A DNA stretch of 6,461 bases from contig CANJKQ010000060.1 of the NCBI GenBank assembly GCA_947474905.1, positions 1 through 6,461 of the forward strand. Direction: 5' to 3'. The notes under the pieces were generated by a model. The model worked only from the letters and a program-made list of their open reading frames with translations, had not been told where the DNA came from and did not search any database. The stretch comes from Pseudomonadota bacterium (GTDB taxonomy: Bacteria > Pseudomonadota > Alphaproteobacteria > Sphingomonadales > Sphingomonadaceae). The position numbers and the translations under genes are program-made. Shown here piece after piece: positions 1 to 5,730 of the stretch (the stretch's first letter is position 1; the number at the start of each line of letters is the position of its first letter).

Positions 1-1
1 G

Positions 2-598
2 CTGTTACTACGCTTCGCCGCTGCGGGACATCGCCTCTCGTGGATCGTCGCGACAGACGGGGCGGCGGCTGGCGGGGGTCGCGACCGCGCACTGGCGGAA
101 CGCCGCGCGACCGAAGCACGTACCGCCGCTGGCCAATGCGGTGCCGCGTTAACGATGCTCGGGTTTGCAGATGGCGAGCTTGGTCGCGAGAAGGATGCGA
201 CGGCGGCGATCGGCCAAACGCTCGATGCCATGTGTCCGGACCTGATCGTCACCCATGCGCCGAACGACTATCATCCCGATCACCGCGCGCTGTCACGCTA
301 CGTCGACTGGGTCGCGCCGCTCGGCACGCCAATATTGCACAGTGACAATATGCTGGGGCGAGGCTTCGAACCGCATTTCGTTGTCGACATCGGCGACGTG
401 ATCGATGCCAAGCGCGCCGCCCTGCACGCGCATGAATCGCAACGCTCACTCAATTTCGAGGAGCCGCTTGAGATATGGAGCCGCTTTCGGGCACTGCAGG
501 CCGCTCCCGGAGCGTTCCGTCACGGCGAAGCCTATCGGGCGTGGCGCGGCGATCCCCGGACGTTGCTCGACGACATCGGGCGGTTTCGGACCATTTGA
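2..598 (+). CDS. PIG-L/LmbE family N-deacetylase, 5' end missing
   Basis: The frame is open from base 2 to a TGA at 596-598, giving 198 residues with no start codon in the window. It resembles the PIG-L/LmbE family, zinc-dependent deacetylases that remove N-acetyl groups from GlcNAc-type sugars in glycolipids, mycothiol/bacillithiol-type thiols and antibiotics. Visible features are an N-terminal strand ending in V-A-T-D-G (about residues 16-20), a helix with the family's spaced R and E residues (about 34-38), L-G-F-A-D-G (53-58), and T-H-A-P-N-D-Y-H-P-D-H (84-94), whose H-P-D-H is the second metal/catalytic motif. The first family motif (HPDDE) should lie about 15-25 residues upstream, outside the window. 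An ATG at 155 is internal and would remove the N-terminal half of the fold, so it is not the start. The gene ends 15 bases before the GH5 gene on the same strand, so cotranscription is likely. The true substrate is unknown. Confidence 0.88.
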   Translation: MLLRFAAAGHRLSWIVATDGAAAGGGRDRALAERRATEARTAAGQCGAALTMLGFADGELGREKDATAAIGQTLDAMCPDLIVTHAPNDYHPDHRALSRYVDWVAPLGTPILHSDNMLGRGFEPHFVVDIGDVIDAKRAALHAHESQRSLNFEEPLEIWSRFRALQAAPGAFRHGEAYRAWRGDPRTLLDDIGRFRTI

Positions 599-602
599 CG
601 TT

Positions 603-606
603 GGAG
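603..606 (+). promoter_or_regulatory. Ribosome binding site of the GH5 gene
   Basis: GGAG lies seven bases before the ATG at 614, inside the 15-base gap after the PIG-L stop codon. It fixes the start of the glycosidase gene and fits translation from a message shared with the upstream gene. Confidence 0.6.
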
Positions 607-613
607 ATACCCG

Positions 614-2530
614 ATGGTTGGACGAATCCAAATTGAGGGGACGCGCTTCATTGATGGGCATGGTCGGCACGTCCTGCTGCGCGGGGTCAATTTCGGCGGA
701 GACTGCAAGGTGCCGTTCGCGCCGAACGGCCATACGTACTTGCCCAGCGACTTCTCGGATCATCGGGAAGTCAGTTTCGTAGGCCGGCCGGCGCCCCTCG
801 ACGAGATCGACGCTCATCTGGCGCGGATTGCACATTGGGGTTTCAACTGCCTTCGTTTGCTGACCACCTGGGAAGCGGTCGAGCATGCCGGGCCAGGCCA
901 TTACGACAAAGCCTATCTCGACTATTTCGCCGAAGTCTGTCGGCGGGCGGGCGCGCATGGGCTGCATGTTTTCGTGGACTTTCACCAGGATGTTTGGGCG
1001 CGGATGTCCGGGGGCGATGGCGCGCCGGGGTGGACGTTCGAAGCAGCGGGGCTCGACTTCAGGCGCTTCGACGCGGCAGATGCCGCGCTCGTAATGCAAT
1101 ATCGCTACGACGCCCGCGTCGGCGGGCGGCAGGCAGGCTACCCGGTCATGAGTTGGGGGTCCAATTATCGCATGCCCGCGAACGGGATCATGTGGACGCT
1201 GTTCTTCGCGGGTGACGCTTTCGCCCCCGGCTGCACGGTCGATGGAGTAAACATCCAGCACTATCTGCAGGCGCATTATCTCGGCAGCATGCGCGCGCTT
1301 GCAGAGCGGGTGGCCGACATCGACGCGGTGATCGGCTTCGATACGCTGAATGAGCCGGGCTCGGGCTGGATCGGGCAACGGCTTGGCGAGCGCAAGGGCT
1401 TGTTGCGGGGCGCGGCCTGGTCGCCACTTGACGGGCTCGCGGTCGCGAGCGGTATCCGTCGGACGCTGCCGCTGCTCGAAGGCGGCGATACGGTCGTGAA
1501 CGGTTCCGGGAGGTCAATCTGGCTGCCTGGCAGGGTCGACCCGTTCCGAGCAGCAGGTGCCTGGGATCTGGACGCGACCGGCCAGCCGGTGGCGCTCGAC
1601 GACGATTACTTTGCGGAGGTGGCGGGGCAAGCCGTCGAAATCGAGCGCGACTATCGACTTCCCTTCTTTCATCAGGTCGCTAAAACCGTCCGTGCCGTTC
1701 GGGAAGACTGGCTCGTATTCGCCGAAGCGGACCCGTTCGGGGCGATACGAGGGCAGGGTTTTCCCGAACCGATGCCCGAGCGCACCGTCAATGCGAGCCA
1801 CTGGTACGATCTGACGGCATTGGTGACGAAGCAGTTCGACCCGGCCCGCTCGGTCGACGTCTTGACTGGTACCGTGCGCGAGGGTGAGGCTGCCATCGAA
1901 GCAGGGTATATCGACGGGCTTGGCCGGATTCGCGCCGTTGGCACGGCACTCAACGGCGGCGCGCCAACGCTGATCGGCGAATGCGGTATCGCCTATGACA
2001 TGAACGACGCGAGCGCCTACGCGGCTTGGGCAGCGGGGGACCGGCACGGGGACATCTGGTCCGCCCAAACGACGGCCCTAGATCTCATGTACAACGCGCT
2101 TGACCGGTTGCTCCTGTCCTCGACCCAATGGAACTACACCGTGTCGAACCGGAACGATCCGATGGTCGGCGACGGCTGGAACCAGGAAGACTTGTCGATG
2201 TGGTCTGCCGATCAGGCGACGTCACCTGAAGATTTGGATAGCGGGGGCCGCGCCGTCGATGGCTTCTGTCGACCCTACGCCACCGCGGTTCAGGGTAAAA
2301 TCGTGAGCCAAAAGTTCGACCGCCGAACCGCTGCGTTCGAACTCGTGTACGATGCGGAACCTACGATCCGTGCCCCGACAATCCTTTATATCCCTCACAG
2401 GGTTTATCGGAATGGCTATGTCCTATCTCAAGGTGAAGGGCATACCGAAGGTGTCGATCAAATTGTCGCTTTACCCATCAGCGCGGTCGGTCGACAGACC
2501 GTCACCGTTCGCCGGAAGGATATAGTGTAG
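614..2530 (+). CDS. GH5 glycosidase, GH5_12-like (glucosylceramidase/steryl-beta-glucosidase type)
   Basis: This 638-residue protein is a retaining beta-glycosidase of the GH5 TIM-barrel clan. The conserved Arg is R81 (N-C-L-R-L-L), followed by H124 in D-F-H-Q-D. The acid/base Glu is E247 in T-L-N-E-P, the H-x-Y motif is H396/Y398, and the nucleophile is E456 in I-G-E-C-G. From about residue 560 to the end is a beta-rich tail such as follows the barrel in this group. From memory, the stretches around residues 53-62 (S-F-V-G-R-P), 124-146 (H-Q-D, S-G-G-x-G-A-P-G-W-T, A-G-L-D) and 194-205 (W-T-L-F-F-A-G-D-A-F-A-P) strongly recall fungal EGCrP1/EGCrP2/Sgl1, which cleave glucosylceramide or steryl glucosides in the cell. 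There is no signal peptide or membrane segment, so a cytoplasmic place is expected. GGAG precedes the ATG. The GH5 call is firm; the subfamily and lipid substrate are inference. Confidence 0.9.
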   Translation: MVGRIQIEGTRFIDGHGRHVLLRGVNFGGDCKVPFAPNGHTYLPSDFSDHREVSFVGRPAPLDEIDAHLARIAHWGFNCLRLLTTWEAVEHAGPGHYDKAYLDYFAEVCRRAGAHGLHVFVDFHQDVWARMSGGDGAPGWTFEAAGLDFRRFDAADAALVMQYRYDARVGGRQAGYPVMSWGSNYRMPANGIMWTLFFAGDAFAPGCTVDGVNIQHYLQAHYLGSMRALAERVADIDAVIGFDTLNEPGSGWIGQRLGERKGLLRGAAWSPLDGLAVASGIRRTLPLLEGGDTVVNGSGRSIWLPGRVDPFRAAGAWDLDATGQPVALDDDYFAEVAGQAVEIERDYRLPFFHQVAKTVRAVREDWLVFAEADPFGAIRGQGFPEPMPERTVNASHWYDLTALVTKQFDPARSVDVLTGTVREGEAAIEAGYIDGLGRIRAVGTALNGGAPTLIGECGIAYDMNDASAYAAWAAGDRHGDIWSAQTTALDLMYNALDRLLLSSTQWNYTVSNRNDPMVGDGWNQEDLSMWSADQATSPEDLDSGGRAVDGFCRPYATAVQGKIVSQKFDRRTAAFELVYDAEPTIRAPTILYIPHRVYRNGYVLSQGEGHTEGVDQIVALPISAVGRQTVTVRRKDIV

Positions 2531-2557
2531 CCGAATGCCGCAGGTGATAACGACTGG

Positions 2558-2588
2558 TAATGGCGACCCGGGTCAGTAACAGCCATTG
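2558..2588. repeat. Nested inverted repeat after the GH5 gene, possible terminator
   Basis: AATGGC (2559-2564) and GCCATT (2582-2587) form a perfect 6-bp inverted repeat, extendable by one T-G wobble. Inside the loop lies a perfect 10-base palindrome, GACCCGGGTC (2565-2574). It sits 28 bases after the GH5 stop, where a terminator would be expected, but no T-run follows. It may be a weak factor-independent terminator, a protein-binding site, or chance in GC-rich DNA. Confidence 0.25.
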
Positions 2589-2724
2589 AAGATCCGGCGG
2601 CGGGGGTCGCAATTTGCTTGGCGAATAAGTCGCAGTGTGGTTTTTGTCGGGACTGTGAAATCACGATCGTTGAGGTCGGTCGTTTAATTCTCTGAGCAAG
2701 GTTTGACTAGGTGTAGGGGAGATT

Positions 2725-2859
2725 TTGGAGACGACAGACTTGCCGATCGGCGAAACGGCGCCCGAGGTTAGCGATGGCAATCCGAGGTATCTCGCCCGGC
2801 TGTTCCGACGCGAGGTGCGGGTCACTCCGGCGCAGTATCGTCGGGAGCGGCGGCGGTGA
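2725..2859 (+). pseudogene. Orphan C-terminal fragment of an AraC-family regulator
   Basis: This frame reads 44 residues and a TGA. It aligns without gaps to the last 44 residues of the AraC-type gene ending at 3737; counting by hand, 29 of 44 residues are identical. The shared core is Y-L-A-R-L-F-R-R-E-V, then T-P-A, then Y-R-R-E-R-R. This is the second helix-turn-helix of the AraC DNA-binding domain. The region corresponding to the helix-turn of the other copy (G-Y-D-D) is changed to S-D-G-N, suggesting decay. Just upstream the frame meets a TGA at 2704-2706 and has no ATG, and no other AraC-like sequence can be seen between 2531 and 2725. It is therefore the remnant of a tandem paralogue whose first ~250 residues were deleted. 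Its stop overlaps the GTG of the next gene (GTGA). Confidence 0.72.
2843..2847 (+). promoter_or_regulatory. Ribosome binding site supporting the GTG start at 2856
   Basis: GGGAG lies eight bases before the GTG at 2856, within the coding frame of the upstream AraC remnant. It supports GTG 2856 as the ancestral start of the downstream regulator and suggests that the two paralogues were once translationally coupled. Confidence 0.4.
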
Positions 2860-3737
2860 CGGAAGATCGGCCTCAGCTCCACCTGGCTCGGTCTTGGAAC
2901 ATTCCTGATGCCGTTGGTGCCTTGACGACATCGGCTCACGCCACAGCGTGCCATTGGGGCCATAGTATGCGTGAATTGGACGGCGCGACTATCCCGGCTA
3001 ATAAGTTGTTTTTTGCGGTTAAGCCTACTCATGCGGTGCGGATTAGTGGCGGGAAACCAAGCGTTCCGTCTATCCGCGCGGCGGCATCGGGCTTATGGCC
3101 GAGGGTAGCGGCGGGCGGTGGTTGTATGAGGATAGTGTCGACATCCTCCACATCCTTTTTCCCGGCAGCCGGCTCAACGCGTTGGCAGACCAGAATGAGA
3201 TCGGGAAACGGGTGGAGCTTCGGGATCAGATCGACCTCGACGATCCATTTCTTCAAACTTTATGTGTCGAGACCGGGCTTGTTTGCCGGGATCGCGAAAT
3301 TGACTATCTGTACGTCGAGACCCTGTTTCTGTCGATCGGCCTTCGTCTGATCCGACGACATGCGATTGGCAGTCTGCCGCCAAACAGCGAAGGAAAGGGT
3401 TCGAAATGTCTTCGTGCGGACTGGCAACCGGCCCGAGTTCGCGATCGTTTACTGTCCGGCTTGGGCGGTGATTTTAATCTTGTCGACTTGGCCGGGGAGG
3501 CCCGTCTGTCTCCGTTTCATTTCGCGCGCCTTCAAGACGTCGACCGGCGTGCCGCCGCATCGTTACCTCGTGCAGCTTCGTATCAAGAAGGCGCGCAAAC
3601 TCTTGGAGACGATTGATCCGCCGATCAGCGAGATCGCGGCCCAGGTGGGCTACGACGACCCGAGCTATCTCGCACGGTTGTTCCGGCGCGAGGTAGGGAA
3701 GACACCCGCCGCATACCGGAGGGAGAGGCGGGAGTAA
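2856..3737 (+). pseudogene. AraC-family transcriptional regulator with two frameshifts
   Basis: Three overlapping frames together spell one AraC/XylS-type regulator of about 294 residues, the usual family size. The N-terminal piece runs from GTG 2856 in frame 3 (H-L-A-R-S-W-N-I-P-D-A-V-G). The frame must then change between the TAG at 3044-3046 and about 3070, where frame 2 continues with Y-P-R-G-G-I-G-L and the sensor-domain pieces S-V-D-I-L-H and I-D-L-D-D-P-F-L. The first helix-turn-helix starts near 3476 (N-L-V-D-L-A-G-E-A, S-P-F-H-F-A-R). At 3524-3531 the frame returns to 3, giving F-K-T-S-T-G-V-P-P-H-R-Y, the second helix-turn-helix (about 3624-3683) and a TAA. A one-base loss and a two-base loss, which cancel, explain this. 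As written, no full-length protein is made. Sequencing error is the main alternative. An ATG at 2967 is a later possible start. The regulated gene is unknown; the GH5/PIG-L unit is the nearest same-strand candidate. Confidence 0.8.
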
Positions 3738-3751
3738 TGTTCCTCTCCCTC
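3719..3751. terminator. Hairpin between convergent genes, candidate bidirectional terminator
   Basis: GAGGGAGAGG (3719-3728) and CCTCTCCCTC (3742-3751) are perfect 10-bp inverted copies separated by a 13-base loop. The stem spans the last codons and stop of the AraC-type gene and the 21-base gap before the stop of the convergent flavoprotein gene. The position suits termination for both strands, but there is no T-run on either side, so the function is inferred from placement and stem strength. Confidence 0.45.
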
Positions 3752-3758
3752 GATCGTA

Positions 3759-5351
3759 TCAACGCTCGCCGTTCACATACTCCCACACCTTCGACACCAC
3801 CACCGATCCCTCGCCGACAGCGGAGGCAACGCGCTTGACCGACCCCGCGCGGATGTCGCCGACCGCGAAGATGCCGGGCTGGGACGTGGCGAAGGGTGAA
3901 TCCGCCCCGACTGCCGCCGCAGTGCGAATGAAACCCTTCGCGTCGAGATCGACAAGGCCTGATAGCCAGTCGATGTTGGGCGCCGCACCCACCATGATGA
4001 AGAGGGCGCGGGTGCTGATCTCGCGCGTTTCGCCGGTGTTGGCGTCGCGGACCGTGACAGCCTCCAAATGTTCGCCGCCACGCAGGGCCACAACCTCGGC
4101 GCCGTAGTGGATGTCGATGGCGGGGTCGGCCTCCAGGCGGCTCGACAGGTAGCTCGACATCGAGGCGGACAGCGACGACCCGCGCACCAGCACATGGACG
4201 CACTTGGCCGAGCGGCTGAGATACATCGCTGCCTGGCCAGCAGAGTTACCGCCGCCGATGATGACCGCCTGCGTGTCTTTGCAATAGCGAGCCTCAATCT
4301 CGGTGGCGGCGTAATAGACACCAGCCCCCTCAAAGTCGGCGAGCCGAGGAATCGGCAACCGGCGATATTGGACGCCCGCAGCGACGATTACCGCGTGTCC
4401 GCGCACGCGCTCGCCATTGTCGAAGGTAGCGCAGAAGTCGCCATCCTTCAGCCGGTCCAATTTCGCTACGCGGCGGGGCATGGCGAAGCGCGTGCCAAAC
4501 TTCATCGCCTGCACCTCGCCGCGCCAAACGAGGTCGCCTCCCGAGATGCCGGTCGGAAACCCCATATAGTTCTCGATCCGGCTGGACGTGCCGGCCTGAC
4601 CGCCGATGGCCGCATCCTCGATAACCAGGGCGCGCAGGCCCTCGGCACCGGCATAGACACCGGCCGCCACGCCCGCCGGACCGCCGCCCACGATCAGCAC
4701 ATCGAACGACTCGTCGTGGCGGAGGTCGCGGTTGAGGCCCAGCAGAGCGGCAACCTTTTGGGGTGTCGGATCAGTCACGACTACGTCGCGTCCGAAGATA
4801 ACCGCCGGCCTGGCTGCGGTGATGGAACAGCTCTGCGCGGTGATCCTTGCTTCGGGGCTGTCGAGCGGCAGAGACGTGTAGGGTATGCGATTGCGACTGG
4901 CGAATTCGGCGATCTGTCGGACGTTGCGATCCTCATCCTCGCCGATCAGCGTGAGCGTACTGTCGCGATCCTCGATCTGCCGGCGGCGGCGCGCGGCGAG
5001 CACCGTGATGATGATGTCTGACATCTCCGGGATCTGCGCCATCAGCGTTAGCAGCTTATCACGCGCCACCTCGATGACGCGCGTATCGCGAACGGCACGC
5101 ATCGCCATCGACCATGCGCCTCCGCTAAGGAGCGCGATCTCGCCCATGAACTGCGTCGGGCCAAGCGTCGTGGGGAGATGACGCTCGCCGGTATAGGCGT
5201 TGACCACCTCGATCTCGCCGTCTTCGACATAACGGAAGCAGTTGGCGGGTACGCTGGGGCGCGCGATGGAGGCTCCGGCCGCGTAGGTGACCTCAGTTCC
5301 CGCCGCGCGCAGCGCCGCGACATGTGCCTCGGCGAGCGGTGTTCGCTGCAT
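3759..5351 (-). CDS. Cyclic-nucleotide-domain/thioredoxin-reductase-like FAD oxidoreductase
   Basis: The 530-residue protein has three parts. Residues 12-120 form a cyclic-nucleotide-binding-type beta-roll, with Y-V-E-D-G-E-I-E-V-V (41-50) and the phosphate-binding cassette G-E-I-A-L-L (70-75). The cassette arginine that grips the cyclic phosphate is missing (G-G-A-W-S-M-A-M). Residues 131-206 look like a thioredoxin/glutaredoxin-type fold without CxxC. Residues 215-530 form a thioredoxin-reductase-like flavoprotein: FAD motif V-G-G-G-P-A-G (221-227), G-G-Q-A-G (250-254), nucleotide-binding I-I-G-G-G-N-S-A (364-371) and C-terminal FAD motif A-V-G-D (496-499). The C-A-T-C pair of true thioredoxin reductase aligns with A-A-T-E (348-351), so it should not reduce thioredoxin in the classical way. 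The HRRD-type NADPH signature is also absent (V-R-G-S-S). The frame stays open upstream to a TAG at 5391-5393 and ATG 5351 has no clear ribosome site, so the start is uncertain. It follows the UBP zinc-finger gene, probably as its partner. Confidence 0.9.
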   Translation of the reverse strand: MQRTPLAEAHVAALRAAGTEVTYAAGASIARPSVPANCFRYVEDGEIEVVNAYTGERHLPTTLGPTQFMGEIALLSGGAWSMAMRAVRDTRVIEVARDKLLTLMAQIPEMSDIIITVLAARRRRQIEDRDSTLTLIGEDEDRNVRQIAEFASRNRIPYTSLPLDSPEARITAQSCSITAARPAVIFGRDVVVTDPTPQKVAALLGLNRDLRHDESFDVLIVGGGPAGVAAGVYAGAEGLRALVIEDAAIGGQAGTSSRIENYMGFPTGISGGDLVWRGEVQAMKFGTRFAMPRRVAKLDRLKDGDFCATFDNGERVRGHAVIVAAGVQYRRLPIPRLADFEGAGVYYAATEIEARYCKDTQAVIIGGGNSAGQAAMYLSRSAKCVHVLVRGSSLSASMSSYLSSRLEADPAIDIHYGAEVVALRGGEHLEAVTVRDANTGETREISTRALFIMVGAAPNIDWLSGLVDLDAKGFIRTAAAVGADSPFATSQPGIFAVGDIRAGSVKRVASAVGEGSVVVSKVWEYVNGER

Positions 5352-5409
5352 CTGGCGAAGATCGGCGGCAATGGTTTCCAGAAGCAGGTCCTATTCGATG
5401 TCGCTGCGC

Positions 5410-5715
5410 TCAGTAGAATCGGGGCATCGGGCCGCGCTGCGGCGTCTGGTCGGGTAGATCGATGAAGGTGTCGTCGACATAACACCAGCCCCAACCTTCG
5501 GGCGGATCATAGCCCTCAATGATCGGGTGGCTGGTCCGATGAAAGTGCGCGGTCGCGTGCCGGTTGGGCGACTGGTCGCAGCACCCGACATGACCGCACG
5601 TCCGGCAAAGCCGCAGATGCAGCCAGGGTGAGCCGATCCTCAGGCACTCCTCGCAACCGAGCGCGCTCGGTATGACCGCTTCGATCGTATCGAGATGGGT
5701 GCAACCGTCACCCAT
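5410..5715 (-). CDS. UBP-type zinc finger protein
   Basis: This is a 101-residue stand-alone ZnF-UBP domain protein. Candidate zinc ligands are C5, H7, C21, C24, C37, C40, C45/C46, H53, H57, H59 and H63, in the pattern CxH...CxxC...CxxCG(H)xxC...H...H expected of the family. S-A-L-G-C-E-E-C (17-24), C-R-T-C-G-H-V-G-C-C (37-46) and S-P-N-R-H-A-T (49-55) are typical. The conserved aromatic end E-G-W-G-W-C-Y-V-D (73-81) follows. In eukaryotes this finger binds the free C-terminal Gly-Gly of ubiquitin; ordinary bacteria have no ubiquitin, so the ligand here is unknown. No signal peptide or membrane segment is seen. The gene starts 15 bases after the SDR-like gene and ends 58 bases before the flavoprotein gene. 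The ATG has only a weak ribosome site, which suggests coupled translation in an operon. Confidence 0.9.
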   Translation of the reverse strand: MGDGCTHLDTIEAVIPSALGCEECLRIGSPWLHLRLCRTCGHVGCCDQSPNRHATAHFHRTSHPIIEGYDPPEGWGWCYVDDTFIDLPDQTPQRGPMPRFY

Positions 5716-5730
5716 TGCGGCGGCTCGCGT

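Noticed and set aside
446..1378. 310-codon open frame on the minus strand
   Set aside because: It lies opposite the GH5 catalytic region, shows no recognisable family motif, and such antisense frames are expected in GC-rich genes with strong third-position bias.
1514..2068. 184-codon open frame on the minus strand
   Set aside because: Antisense to the GH5 gene, composition typical of a shadow frame, no domain seen.
2601..2655. Possible terminator GCGA-ATAAG-TCGC followed by TTTTT
   Set aside because: The stem has only four base pairs and the T-run begins several bases after it, so it is too weak to call.
2531..2724. Search of the non-coding stretch after GH5 for more AraC sequence, an IS end or a small gene
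   Set aside because: No AraC-like residues in any frame that I could read, no terminal repeats or target duplication, and the minus-strand frames here lack family features. Only the nested palindrome at 2558-2588 stands out.
3625..4203. 192-codon open frame on the minus strand across the AraC/flavoprotein junction
   Set aside because: Arginine- and histidine-rich translation in another frame of the flavoprotein gene, with no domain, and crossing a real gene boundary.
4068..5021. 317-codon open frame on the plus strand
   Set aside because: Antisense to the flavoprotein, whose FAD and nucleotide motifs prove the minus strand is coding; the plus frame has no recognisable motif.
5048..5494. 148-codon minus-strand frame linking the zinc-finger and flavoprotein genes
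   Set aside because: It is an alternative frame of both real genes, has arginine/serine-rich composition, and offers no motif; a fusion of the two proteins is not supported because their frames are separated by stops.
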